The notes below the pieces were generated by a model that worked only from the letters and a program-made list of their open reading frames with translations, searched no databases and was not told the origin of the DNA. Positions 1 to 8,823 of a stretch of DNA of 64,000 bases are shown here, in pieces (position 1 is the stretch's first letter; each line of letters begins with the position of its first letter). Origin of the DNA: an uncultured Lachnospiraceae bacterium (lineage in GTDB: Bacteria > Bacillota > Clostridia > Lachnospirales > Lachnospiraceae); the NCBI GenBank assembly GCA_900551115.1, contig URUY01000004.1:62001-126000 (forward strand), given 5' to 3'. Position numbers and translations under genes: made by a program.

Positions 1-414
1 ATCGTTCTCTGTCATGAAAATGAGAAAGAAATCTACGGAGATATTGCGTCCCGCTGTCTGGAAATCCATCAGACCTTTCCGGAATTAAGAGCTGTGTTTG
101 ATCCCGCCAATTTCATACAGTGCGGACAGGATACCAAAGAAGCGTGGGAGCTTTTGCATTCCTATGTAGAATATATGCATATTAAGGATGCGATGCCAAA
201 CGGCGTAGTGGTGCCTGCCGGCAGAGGCGTGGGAAACCTTCCGTATCTGCTTTCTGAGTATAAGGGAAATGTGCTGACATTAGAACCCCATTTGAATGCT
301 TTTATCGGACTGGCAGATTTGGAACGTGAAGGTGATAAGAGCGGCAGTTTTCATTACGGTTCTGACCGGGAAGCGTTTGATGCAGCAGCTACAGCACTTA
401 AGAATTTAATTTAG
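1..414 (+). CDS. Sugar phosphate isomerase/epimerase, 3' part only
   Basis: The reading frame is open from the first base, so the start lies outside the window. The 137 visible residues look like the C-terminal half of a xylose-isomerase-like TIM barrel. Likely metal ligands of this fold are visible: Glu in CHENEKE, Asp in FDPANF, His in YMHIKD and Glu in LTLEPHL. Such enzymes interconvert ketoses or keto-inositols in the cytoplasm. The gene is followed 22 bp later by two Gfo/Idh/MocA dehydrogenases, a common pairing in inositol or rare-sugar catabolism. The substrate cannot be read from the sequence. The family call is firm; the reaction is inferred. Confidence 0.8.
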   Translation: MVLCHENEKEIYGDIASRCLEIHQTFPELRAVFDPANFIQCGQDTKEAWELLHSYVEYMHIKDAMPNGVVVPAGRGVGNLPYLLSEYKGNVLTLEPHLNAFIGLADLEREGDKSGSFHYGSDREAFDAAATALKNLI

Positions 415-436
415 ACAGCAAGGAGACGGGGATACG

Positions 437-1600
437 ATGGATAAAGTAAGAATGGGAGTTATCGGTATCGGGAATATGGGAGCCAGCCATGTTCAAAATA
501 TAAAAGCCGGAAAATGTCCGGAAATAGTTGTTACGGCAGTTGCAGATATCAATCCGGAGCGTTTGAAATGGGCGGAAGAAACACTGGATTTTTCTGTTGC
601 AAAATTTGCAACGGCAGAAGAAATGCTGGACAGCGGACTTATTGATGCGGCAATCATTGCCGTGCCGCATTATGAGCATCCAAAGTATGCCATAGAATGC
701 TTTAAACGGGGCATTCATGTGATGTCGGAAAAACCGGCAGGCGTATATACCAGGCAGGTGCGTGAAATGAACGAGGCGGCAAAGGCGGCGCATGTAAAGT
801 TTGGCATGATGTTTAATCAGCGTACCGACCATGTGTATCGTAAAATGCGTGAATTGGTACAAAGCGGAAAGTATGGCCGGATAAAACGTACCAGCTGGAT
901 TATTACAAACTGGTACCGTTCACAGGCATATTATGATTCCGGTGCATGGCGTGCAACCTGGAGCGGTGAGGGCGGCGGCGTTTTGCTGAACCAGTGCCCG
1001 CACAACCTGGATTTATGGCAGTGGATTTGTGGTATGCCGAAGAAAGTCAGCGCCCATATGTACTTTGGGAAATGGCATGATATCGAGGTCGAGGATGACG
1101 TGACTGCCTTTGTTGAATATGAAAACGGTGCAACAGGAACCTTTGTTACCACAACCGGGGACGCGCCTGGAACCAACCGTTTTGAAATTACAATGGAAAA
1201 GGGTAAGCTGGTTTCCGAGGACGGCAAACTAAAGCTCTATGAACTGGAAATGACAGAACCCGAGTTTTCCAAAATCAATACAATGCCCTTTGGAACACCG
1301 AAGGTGACGGAAATCGAAGTAGAGACAGACCAAATGTCAGAAATGCACCCGGGGGTTTTAAATGCATTTGCAGCCGCTATCCTCCGTGATGAACCGATGA
1401 TTGCAGGCGGAGAAGAAGGAATTAACGGCTTAATGATTTCAAATGCCATGCACTTGTCCGCATGGCTGGGAAAAGAAGTTACGCTTCCTGTGGATGAAGA
1501 TTTATTTTATGAAGAATTGATGAAACGTGTAAAGACTTCCCGAAGAAAAGCAGATGTGAAGGCGGTATTTGGAAGTACGGAAGGAACGTATAACGCATAA
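437..1600 (+). CDS. Gfo/Idh/MocA family NAD(P)-dependent oxidoreductase
   Basis: This 387-residue protein starts with a Rossmann motif (GVIGIGNMG, residues 7-15) followed by the EKPAGVY motif typical of the family, whose Lys contacts cofactor and substrate. The second domain carries LLNQCPHNLDLWQW, with the family's conserved His. Members oxidise or reduce hydroxyls of sugars or inositols. An AAGGAG site stands before the ATG. The gene sits between the upstream isomerase and a close paralogue 15 bp downstream, so the three are probably one operon. The substrate is unknown; sugar or cyclitol catabolism is an inference from context. Confidence 0.88.
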   Translation: MDKVRMGVIGIGNMGASHVQNIKAGKCPEIVVTAVADINPERLKWAEETLDFSVAKFATAEEMLDSGLIDAAIIAVPHYEHPKYAIECFKRGIHVMSEKPAGVYTRQVREMNEAAKAAHVKFGMMFNQRTDHVYRKMRELVQSGKYGRIKRTSWIITNWYRSQAYYDSGAWRATWSGEGGGVLLNQCPHNLDLWQWICGMPKKVSAHMYFGKWHDIEVEDDVTAFVEYENGATGTFVTTTGDAPGTNRFEITMEKGKLVSEDGKLKLYELEMTEPEFSKINTMPFGTPKVTEIEVETDQMSEMHPGVLNAFAAAILRDEPMIAGGEEGINGLMISNAMHLSAWLGKEVTLPVDEDLFYEELMKRVKTSRRKADVKAVFGSTEGTYNA

Positions 1601-1615
1601 CAGAGGAAAGAGAAC

Positions 1616-2797
1616 ATGAAACAGCTTAGAGTGGGGATAATCGGTATCGGTAATATCGGAAGCGCGCACCTGCACTGGATTTCTGGCGGAAGAATCCCGG
1701 GTATGGAGCTTACGGCAGTTTGTGATATTGATGAAAAGAAGAGGGAATATTTGAAAAAAACATATTCTTTCTGCCGTGTGTTTGAAGATTATCACAGTTT
1801 ACTTCATAGCGGGTTGACCGATGCGGTAATTATTGCCACACCGCATTATCTTCATCCGGTAATTGCCGTAGAAGCATTTCATGCAGGGCAGCATGTGCTG
1901 ACAGAAAAACCGGCGGGCGTCTATACCGGTGCGGTGCGCAGGATGAATGAAGAAGCAAAAAAGAGCGGCAAACAATTTGGCATTATGTTCAATCAGCGCA
2001 CTAACCCGCTGTTTGTAAAGGCGAGGGAAATCGTGCAGAGCGGCAGGCTGGGTGCGCTGAAACGCTCTGTGTGGATTGTGACAAACTGGTATCGGACACA
2101 GGCATATTATGATTCCGGGGACTGGCGTGCAACCTGGAGCGGAGAAGGCGGTGGGATTCTTTTGAATCAGGCGCCTCATAATCTTGACCTTTGGCAGTGG
2201 ATTTTAGGGATGCCGAAGAGAATCCGTGCCTTTTGCGATACTGGGAAGTATCATCGTATTGGCGTTGAGGATGACGTGACCATTTATGCAGAATATGAAA
2301 ACGGAGCAAGAGGCACCTTTATTACGACAACCGGAGAGGCGCCGGGAACCAATCGTTTGGAAATTTCGGGTGATTGTGGGAAACTGGTGCTGGAGGACGG
2401 AAAACTCCGCTGGTGGAAGCTTGCAGTACCGGAGCGGGAATTTTGTTTTTCGGCAAAAGAGGAGTTTTATCAGCCGGAGATAACGTATGAGGAATATGAG
2501 GAAGAGGCTCCTGAAGGACATCCGTGTATCCTTACCAATTTTGCAGATGTAATACTGCACGGGGGAGAGCTGATTGCCCCCGGATATGAGGGACTAAATG
2601 AGCTTTCGATTTCCAATGCAGCATATTTATCAGCCTGGACGGATGACTGGGCAGAGCTTCCTGTAAATGAAGAAAAGTTTGAGTATTATTTGAAGCAGCG
2701 CTGTAAGGAGGAGAGCCTGCAAAAAAAAGAAAAAGCAAAAAAAGCAGAAACCCTTTTTACAAAGACCTACAGTGAACGCTGGAAAGTGCGTTGGTGA
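1616..2797 (+). CDS. Gfo/Idh/MocA family oxidoreductase, paralogue of the upstream gene
   Basis: The 393-residue product matches its upstream neighbour along its whole length: GIIGIGNIG, EKPAGVYTG, QRTNPLF and LLNQAPHNLDLWQW stand in the same order and spacing. It is therefore a tandem duplicate that has since diverged. The last 30 residues are a Lys-rich tail (KEESLQKKEKAKKAE) that the first copy lacks. An AGAGGAAAGAG site precedes the ATG, and the 15-bp gap indicates translation from the same transcript. The two copies may act on different sugars or form one hetero-oligomer; the sequence does not decide this. Confidence 0.87.
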   Translation: MKQLRVGIIGIGNIGSAHLHWISGGRIPGMELTAVCDIDEKKREYLKKTYSFCRVFEDYHSLLHSGLTDAVIIATPHYLHPVIAVEAFHAGQHVLTEKPAGVYTGAVRRMNEEAKKSGKQFGIMFNQRTNPLFVKAREIVQSGRLGALKRSVWIVTNWYRTQAYYDSGDWRATWSGEGGGILLNQAPHNLDLWQWILGMPKRIRAFCDTGKYHRIGVEDDVTIYAEYENGARGTFITTTGEAPGTNRLEISGDCGKLVLEDGKLRWWKLAVPEREFCFSAKEEFYQPEITYEEYEEEAPEGHPCILTNFADVILHGGELIAPGYEGLNELSISNAAYLSAWTDDWAELPVNEEKFEYYLKQRCKEESLQKKEKAKKAETLFTKTYSERWKVRW

Positions 2798-2856
2798 GAG
2801 GGGATGTCCTGTATTTACATTTCATAGATTACTATGTATAATAATGATAAATTTAG

Positions 2857-2882
2857 ATGCTTCTGGCTGTGGTCAGGAGCAT
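2857..2882 (+). terminator. Hairpin after the oxidoreductase operon
   Basis: Nine-base arms ATGCTTCTG and CAGGAGCAT with one G-U pair enclose an 8-base loop. The hairpin lies 60 bp after the second oxidoreductase gene. Only a short T-rich stretch follows, so it is a weak terminator candidate that would separate this operon from the signalling cassette. Confidence 0.35.
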
Positions 2883-2950
2883 TTGTCATAACTTTGAAGA
2901 TAGAGTATAAAAGGGATGATATAAAAACACTACAGGGGGGTAAAAAGGAA

Positions 2951-3676
2951 ATGACTATAGGAATCTGTGATGATGAAATAAAATGTGTGGAAACAGCAAT
3001 GGCGTGTTGTGAAAAAGTAAAAGAAGAAATAAATCAGAAATTTGAATATCGGATATTTTGCAAGGGCGAGGAATTGCTTGAGTATGAGGAAGATATTGAT
3101 ATCTTGTTTCTGGATGTAGAAATGAATGGAACAAACGGTATAGATATTATGAAAATGCTGGAGGACAGGGATACTGTAAAAAATATAATTTTTGTATCAA
3201 GTCATTCAGACTGCGTATTTGATTCCTTTGGTATTAAGACCAGAGGGTTTATTTGTAAGCCTATAGAATATGATAGATTTGCAAGAGAAGTGAAAAGGAT
3301 TGTGGATAGACAGGAAAATAAGAAAAATGAAGTAGTGGAAATACTGTTTATGGGAAAGCAGATATATATTTGTGTTGAAAAAATTGTATATTTGTCGGGA
3401 GAAGGCAAGTATGTACATGTAGTTACGGAAAAGGATGAGTATGTCATATGCGGAAGTTTGCGGGCATGGGAAGAAAAAATGGCTAAATATAACTTTGTAC
3501 GTGTACATAAATCGTATCTGGTTAATTTAAAATTTGTTTCAAACTTAAAAGATATTGTGACATTGATATCCCGTAAGGAACAGTTGCCGGTAGGCAGAAA
3601 ATATAAAGAAACAAGCCGGTGCAAATATAAGGAATATATGTTTAAAAAGTTCAGGGAGAGGATAAATGATAAATAA
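2951..3676 (+). CDS. LytTR-family response regulator
   Basis: The 241-residue protein has a receiver domain (residues 1-125) with acidic residues DDE near the N-terminus and phospho-acceptor Asp55 in FLDVEM. A LytTR DNA-binding domain fills roughly residues 135-240 and contains VRVHKSYLVNL, a family hallmark. The start was placed at 2951 because the G-rich site AGGGGGG lies just upstream and the receiver fold begins there; an upstream in-frame ATG at 2834 would add an unrelated tail. Its end overlaps the kinase gene by 11 bp, so the two are translationally coupled. The locus resembles AgrA/ComE-type circuits controlling peptide exporters. Confidence 0.9.
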   Translation: MTIGICDDEIKCVETAMACCEKVKEEINQKFEYRIFCKGEELLEYEEDIDILFLDVEMNGTNGIDIMKMLEDRDTVKNIIFVSSHSDCVFDSFGIKTRGFICKPIEYDRFAREVKRIVDRQENKKNEVVEILFMGKQIYICVEKIVYLSGEGKYVHVVTEKDEYVICGSLRAWEEKMAKYNFVRVHKSYLVNLKFVSNLKDIVTLISRKEQLPVGRKYKETSRCKYKEYMFKKFRERINDK

Positions 3677-4973
3677 TATTTTATATATCATAGGAGCCGT
3701 AATTGAGTTGAGTAATATTCTGTTATGTTATACGCAGGTATTGCAGGCTCGTATAAGTAAAAAGAAACAAAAAGTATATTTAGCTTATGCAGGAATTGTT
3801 TTGTGTAACATTATAAATATTCTTTTCCAATGTCCGGTGAAGCCAACATTGATAAATATATTGTATTGTTTGTCGGTACCGCTGCTTGTTATGGATAGTA
3901 AAAAGGTTAAGTGGCTTTTGTTATATCCATGTGCGTTTATGATTTCTTCGATTATAAATGTGGAAGTGTCTTTTTTGATGGCGATAATTTTGCATGTTTC
4001 GCAGGTAGATGTGGCAAATAATATAATTTTGTCACTGATAGGAAATTTATCTTTTACATTGTTAATGCTAATCATTTATCTGATAAAAAAGGTGAAAGGG
4101 AAAAAGAATAAAATCCCCCTGTTTTTGGGCAATTCTGTTTATGTTGCAACAACAATCGGCGCAATCGTATTTTATCTGCTAATAGGTTTGGTTCAATATA
4201 TCGGTTCGATATATCAGATTCAAGATATTCAATTAAATTTAATCGGATTTTTCCTGTCGTTTGTGGGTATAGTGTTCTTTTTACTCTTTTTATGGCTATC
4301 TGTAACTATTTATAAAAACGAAGCTTTTCGGAATGAGAAAAATATACTGGATTTATATTTATCAGAGCAGGAAAAATACATCCGGCTCATTTTAGAAAAG
4401 GATGAGGATATGAGAAGGTTCAGGCATGATGTAAAAGAGCATATGTATATTATTTCTCAATGTATAGAACAGCAGGACTATGAGGAGGCTAAAACACATA
4501 TTGATAAGATGAGCGAAGATTTTAATCGAGCGCAAATGAAGCGGTATACGGGTATAATAGCGATAGACGTTATCGTTTCAGAAAAGAAGAATTGTATGGA
4601 CGGTAAAGGGATTCAATTTATTTGTGAAATAAATGTAATGAAATTGCCTGAGCATATTGCGGTATATGATGTGTGTACACTACTTATTAGTATATTAAAT
4701 AATGCGATTGAAGCGTGCGAATATTTGGAAGATACGGACAAGGTAATAAAGCTTGCAATAGAGGTAGATGGAGATAAGCTTTACATATTTGAGAAAAATA
4801 AATGCAATAATAAGATTGAGTTTGATAGTGATAAAAATCCTGTAACAATAAAAAAAGATAACAAAAACCATGGTTTTGGAAGTAAAAACATTCGGAATAT
4901 AGTAGAAAAATATGATGGAGAAATACAGTATTCCGTAGATAATCAAGAGTTTATTATCCAGATTTTTTTATAA
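3666..4973 (+). CDS. AgrC-like sensor histidine kinase with GHKL ATPase domain
   Basis: This 435-residue membrane kinase has about six hydrophobic segments in residues 1-220, a short helix with the phospho-acceptor His254 in RRFRHDVKEH, and a C-terminal GHKL ATPase with the N box NNAIEACE and G box HGFGSKNI. This layout is that of class-10 kinases such as AgrC and ComD, which detect peptides. No peptide precursor gene is evident beside it. It would phosphorylate the LytTR regulator just upstream. The gene is clearly AT-richer than the flanking metabolic genes, which suggests a separate origin for the cassette. Confidence 0.88.
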   Translation: MINNILYIIGAVIELSNILLCYTQVLQARISKKKQKVYLAYAGIVLCNIINILFQCPVKPTLINILYCLSVPLLVMDSKKVKWLLLYPCAFMISSIINVEVSFLMAIILHVSQVDVANNIILSLIGNLSFTLLMLIIYLIKKVKGKKNKIPLFLGNSVYVATTIGAIVFYLLIGLVQYIGSIYQIQDIQLNLIGFFLSFVGIVFFLLFLWLSVTIYKNEAFRNEKNILDLYLSEQEKYIRLILEKDEDMRRFRHDVKEHMYIISQCIEQQDYEEAKTHIDKMSEDFNRAQMKRYTGIIAIDVIVSEKKNCMDGKGIQFICEINVMKLPEHIAVYDVCTLLISILNNAIEACEYLEDTDKVIKLAIEVDGDKLYIFEKNKCNNKIEFDSDKNPVTIKKDNKNHGFGSKNIRNIVEKYDGEIQYSVDNQEFIIQIFL

Positions 4974-4989
4974 AAATGAGTGAAGAAGA

Positions 4990-5077
4990 GTCGTTTGCGA
5001 AAAAAAAGTGTTGTTTACGAAAAAGAGATTGAAGCCTGTTTAAAACTCTGTTAGCCTGCAAGTGTGTTGGATAAAAT
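4990..5077 (+). promoter_or_regulatory. Direct repeats (LytTR operator candidate) and weak promoter
   Basis: GTCGTTTGCGAAAAA at 4990-5004 recurs as GTTGTTTACGAAAAA at 5010-5024, 13 of 15 bases identical with a period of exactly 20 bp. LytTR regulators are known to bind paired direct repeats about two helix turns apart. A TAAAAT box (5072-5077) with a poor -35 lies downstream, as expected for an activated promoter. The repeats sit between the kinase and the transporter gene. Confidence 0.5.
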
Positions 5078-5098
5078 CATATAAACAGGGAGTAGAAA

Positions 5099-7030
5099 AT
5101 GTTAGTTTTAAAAGGTGTTTCAAAATCCTATTATATAGGAAAAGAAAGTATCTCTATTTTGAAAGATATTAACCTGACAATCGGACAGGGGGAATTTGCA
5201 GCGATTGTGGGTCCATCCGGCTGTGGAAAAACTACATTGTTAAATTTGATATCCGGAATGGATAATATAAGTGCCGGAACGATAGAATTTGACGGAAATA
5301 GGATAGACAAGAATCGCGATAAACAGTGGTCTGCATGGCGCAAATGCAAAGTGGGATATATTTTTCAGAATTTCAATTTAATCGAATTTATGACTGCGAT
5401 ACAGAACGTGGAATTGGTATTGCAGGCAAATGGTATTCGTAGCGCGGAGAGACATAAGAAAGCCCGAGAATTATTAAAAAAAGTTGGCTTAAGCGAAAGA
5501 GAAGGACATTTACCGGCGCAGCTCTCCGGAGGTCAAAAGCAAAGGGTAGCGATTGCGAGGGCGTTAGCTAATAATCCACATATTCTTTTAGCAGATGAAC
5601 CTACGGGAGCAATGGATTCCGTAGCATCCCAGGAAATTATGGACTTGCTGAAAGCTTTAAATAAAAATGAAAATATGACAGTTATTATGGTAACACATGA
5701 TGAAAAACTGGCAAATCAGGCAGACAGAAAAATTAAAATGTTAGATGGAAAAATTGTTTCGGACGTATACCGCGATAGGCAGAAAAAGGAAGTTCAAATG
5801 ACAGAGAGCAAGGAGAGGAAAGCCCTGCCTTTTACCGAACTTTTTATTGCTTTTAAAAATATGATGACGAAAAAGAAAAGAACGCTTTTGACATCTATCG
5901 GTACATCGATAGGTATTGCAGGAGTGCTGCTTGTTTGTGGTATCGGTTCCGGTGCAAAAGGGCGGATTCTTGACGAGTTAAATTCGGTTGTGAATATGCA
6001 GGTTGTGGATGTCAGTGAGACTGATGTAATGATGAATAACAGTATGCAGGAGCTGCTGTTAACGGATGACAGGATATTAGATATTTATCCGAATAACAGA
6101 CCGGAGGTATTTTGTGAGTTTGGTGACATGGTAGGTGACGGACTGGTTCATTCTATCGGACCATTGGAAAATTCTAAAAAGTACTGGGAAGAACGGCTGC
6201 TATATGGGACGATACCTGCCGGCGATAATAGCCAGGAGGCAATCATTACACTTACCATGGCAGAAAAGCTTGTGGGAGAGGGAGATGTTCAGAGCATTTT
6301 AGGTCAGGAAATTGACATGGCATTTTTAGCAGGATCAAAGACACAACTTTCAGAAATGGTAATAAGAAAAGTGAAAATTGTAGGTATTTCGGGAAAGGCA
6401 TTTTTAGGGGTAACGGATATTGTGAATATACCGTATTTGTTGGCAGAAGAGGTAGTTAAGGAATCCTTACAGAACGAAAGCTACCATTCAAATACATATT
6501 GTGTAACAATAACGGATGAAAAACATGCAGTGGATGTCAAGGATAAGCTGAATGAGATGGGACTGAGGGCAAGCATTGATATAGAAGCATTGGGAAGTAT
6601 TGGTGTCATGGTAGATCTTGTGACCGCAGTAATTATGCTTTTAGCCGGAATTTCTTTGATTGTGTCAGGCATTATGATAGCTCTTGTGACGTATATGGGA
6701 GTGACAGAACGCATTAGGGAAATTGGTATCTTGCGGGCGATAGGTTTTTCTGCAAAAAATATTAAAAGAATTTTTTTAACAGAAGGCAGTGTGGTAGGAT
6801 TTCTGGCCGGAATCATTGGCGTTTTACTTTCAATGTTAGTTGGCAGCATGGTTAACAATTTTGTGAAGACATCTTTTGCGGAGCTGGCATTCAATTTATA
6901 TCAAGTAAGCGCAAACCAGATTATTTTTTGTATTCTGTTCAGCACATTAATAGGTCTTCTCTGTGCCCATTCTCCGGCACGAAAGGCTTCTAAAATGGAG
7001 CCTGTTAAGGCGCTGGGGTATGTGCAGTAG
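5099..7030 (+). CDS. MacB-like ABC transporter, ATPase fused to FtsX-type permease
   Basis: Residues 1-235 are a LolD/MacB-type ATPase with Walker A GPSGCGKT (38-45), signature LSGGQ (142-146) and Walker B ILLADEPTG (162-170). A membrane helix at about 262-285 follows, then an extracellular MacB-type domain, then three helices in residues 500-640 ending in the FtsX fold (GILRAIGF). At 643 residues it is a complete MacB half-transporter that should dimerise. Firmicute relatives usually keep ATPase and permease on separate genes. With its two-component system it probably exports or resists a peptide, lantibiotic or bacteriocin; this role is inferred from context. Confidence 0.9.
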   Translation: MLVLKGVSKSYYIGKESISILKDINLTIGQGEFAAIVGPSGCGKTTLLNLISGMDNISAGTIEFDGNRIDKNRDKQWSAWRKCKVGYIFQNFNLIEFMTAIQNVELVLQANGIRSAERHKKARELLKKVGLSEREGHLPAQLSGGQKQRVAIARALANNPHILLADEPTGAMDSVASQEIMDLLKALNKNENMTVIMVTHDEKLANQADRKIKMLDGKIVSDVYRDRQKKEVQMTESKERKALPFTELFIAFKNMMTKKKRTLLTSIGTSIGIAGVLLVCGIGSGAKGRILDELNSVVNMQVVDVSETDVMMNNSMQELLLTDDRILDIYPNNRPEVFCEFGDMVGDGLVHSIGPLENSKKYWEERLLYGTIPAGDNSQEAIITLTMAEKLVGEGDVQSILGQEIDMAFLAGSKTQLSEMVIRKVKIVGISGKAFLGVTDIVNIPYLLAEEVVKESLQNESYHSNTYCVTITDEKHAVDVKDKLNEMGLRASIDIEALGSIGVMVDLVTAVIMLLAGISLIVSGIMIALVTYMGVTERIREIGILRAIGFSAKNIKRIFLTEGSVVGFLAGIIGVLLSMLVGSMVNNFVKTSFAELAFNLYQVSANQIIFCILFSTLIGLLCAHSPARKASKMEPVKALGYVQ

Positions 7031-7034
7031 AAAG

Positions 7035-7072
7035 AATAGGAGAAATGTTGGTTTTACAGCGTTTCTCCTATT
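7035..7072. terminator. Convergent hairpin between transporter and Rpn gene
   Basis: Perfect 11-base arms AATAGGAGAAA and TTTCTCCTATT enclose 16 bases. It lies directly between two convergent genes and overlaps the stop codon of the minus-strand gene. T-runs are poor on both sides, so efficiency is uncertain. Confidence 0.5.
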
Positions 7073-7886
7073 ACAAGTTTTGATGTGCAAGTTTTATTAC
7101 TTCTTCTAATGACTGTTCGGACAATCTTGCAACTTCTGACTCCGGGATGCCGGATTTTAACATATTAATTACGATTTTCTGACGTTCTTCCAGTCGGCCT
7201 TCTTCCCTTTCAAGAGCTTTTTCTTCCCATGCCTGCATGTATTTCACTCCCATTTTCTCCGACAAGCGGATTGTTTGTACTTGTTTATGGATAAGTTTAA
7301 TTTTTTCACTGTCTGTTTTGGCTGCGTTAGTATCTGTGGACTCTGTAATATAATCCATGAAATCAAGGAATTCTTTGGAAAAATCTTCTCTGTTGGTACC
7401 TTTCGTATTGATAAAGATTCGGATTGCGCCATCTTCCAATTTAAGGTCAGGACATTCACGGCATACGCCTTCAAAGGTATATCGATATAATCCTTTTTTA
7501 AACATATCGAACGGTGCAATCATGATAAAGCAGCTGTCGTTTAAACGATTAAAATCAATACATCCAGGTGCTAGCAGTGATACATCCATTTGCGCCTGGT
7601 AAAAGCGACTTCTTTTTTTTAGATTGCCAGTGTCTTGTTTCTGCATTTCAGTGTAGTAGATTTTATTCTCACAATCCATGCCTACTACATCTAAACGTAT
7701 CTGGCGAAGTTCTGGTGAGATTCGTAATTCTTTTTCTGTTTCAATTTTTTCCAAAAATTCAATTTCATTCTCCAATAGGATACTGACAGTTGCCTGATAG
7801 GCTCCCGGTGATTCCATAGTTTCGTCAAATAAGAATCTGTCGACCAGGTTCAAACTTTCCAATACTGTGGTTATATTTTTTGCCAT
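7071..7886 (-). CDS. Rpn-family PD-(D/E)XK nuclease / putative transposase
   Basis: The 271-residue protein matches the Rpn (recombination-promoting nuclease, formerly transposase_31 / PDDEXK) family. The active-site pattern is visible as Asp66 in RLDVVGMD and Glu80-x-Gln82 in YYTEMQ. The middle part (RSRFYQAQMD and CFIMIAPFDMF) is also characteristic. The C-terminus is a charged helix followed by IPESEVARLSEQSLEEV, a helical motif common in this family. Known Rpn proteins are DNA endonucleases linked to RecA-independent recombination. This is the only apparently intact copy of three in the window. Its start follows a good AAGGAGG site. Confidence 0.85.
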   Translation of the reverse strand: MAKNITTVLESLNLVDRFLFDETMESPGAYQATVSILLENEIEFLEKIETEKELRISPELRQIRLDVVGMDCENKIYYTEMQKQDTGNLKKRSRFYQAQMDVSLLAPGCIDFNRLNDSCFIMIAPFDMFKKGLYRYTFEGVCRECPDLKLEDGAIRIFINTKGTNREDFSKEFLDFMDYITESTDTNAAKTDSEKIKLIHKQVQTIRLSEKMGVKYMQAWEEKALEREEGRLEERQKIVINMLKSGIPESEVARLSEQSLEEVIKLAHQNL

Positions 7887-8214
7887 ACTTTTCCTCCTTT
7901 ATGCGCAGGAAAAAGATATTGGCATTTTTCTTGTTTTCCTGCTATGTTTGTATAAGTGGGTAATAAAAGCAGGATCTCAAGATTTGTAAACAGATGGTTT
8001 AAAGAAATGATAGAAATCTATTGCTTTGTAAGTATGTTATCATATTAAAAAACAAAGTGCAACGAAATTTTAAAGTTTTAAAATGGTTTTAAAATGGTAC
8101 CCATTCATTTTGAGGAGGAAGAAAAAGTATGCTATACTGATTGTAATAACTAAAATAATGCAGCTTTTTGTTTTGCAGTGTCTGCGAAGTAGAAACCTTA
8201 GCACGGAGGATACG
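7887..8214. other. Intergenic stretch with no recognised gene
   Basis: This is 328 AT-rich bases between the divergent Rpn gene and the broken phospholipase-like gene. It must hold both promoters. A TATACT-like box near 8130 could serve the plus-strand gene. I see no convincing small gene or RNA structure. Confidence 0.4.
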
Positions 8215-8786
8215 ATGGCGTCTTGGATGGTACACTTACGAACTGCAGATAAATTATTAGAATATCTGCCTGATGTTTTTGCAGAAGAATTTATTATGGG
8301 TAATATTGCACCGGACAGCGGCGTTCCTAATAAGGACTGGAGTACTTATACTCCGGCATCAGAAGTATCTCATTATAAAACGAGGGGTGCGGGTGGGCGG
8401 TCTGTTATACAAACAGATAAGTATGTGGATGAATATTTTACAAACGAAAAGCAGAGTACATATACAAAAAAGCAGTATTCCTTTTATTTGGGTTATTTAA
8501 CGCATTTGTTGACGGATGTTTTATGGATGGACAATGTATATAATAAAAGCATCCGGAATTTAAAGCTTTTCAAATATATCAAGGATTGGTTGGTTTTCAT
8601 AACTGCTATATGGATATTTTTGCGGAGGATGCTTTTGACAATCGGCGTGAATATATTACAGGCTTTTATTTAGCCGGCAGGGAAAATGTAGAGAGAGAAT
8701 ATAAGTATTTTACAGAGCAGCAGGCAGAGAAATTTGTACAGGAAAGCTATAAAATCATCTTGAAGCAGTTACAAAAGTATATTTAG
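8215..8786 (+). pseudogene. Zinc-dependent phospholipase C-like protein, broken by deletion and frameshift
   Basis: An intact start (GGAGGATACG then ATG at 8215) leads to MASWMVHLRTADKLL and FYLGYLTHLLTDVLWMDNVY, typical of the zinc-dependent phospholipase C / S1-P1-like family with its His and Asp metal ligands. After DNVY the frame continues as unrelated sequence to a stop at 8673. The proper continuation, KHPEFKAFQIYQGLVGFHN and onward to the stop at 8786, lies in another frame opening at 8547. Family members carry more sequence between these blocks, so a deletion of length not divisible by three near 8535-8547 probably caused both the loss and the shift. It is probably non-functional. Confidence 0.75.
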
Positions 8787-8823
8787 GTTATTATTGTTTG
8801 TAACAGATTTAGGAGGACACCCC

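Noticed and set aside
2834..2950. Upstream in-frame start that would lengthen the LytTR regulator by 39 residues
   Set aside because: The extra residues are not receiver-like, and the G-rich ribosome site lies directly before ATG 2951.
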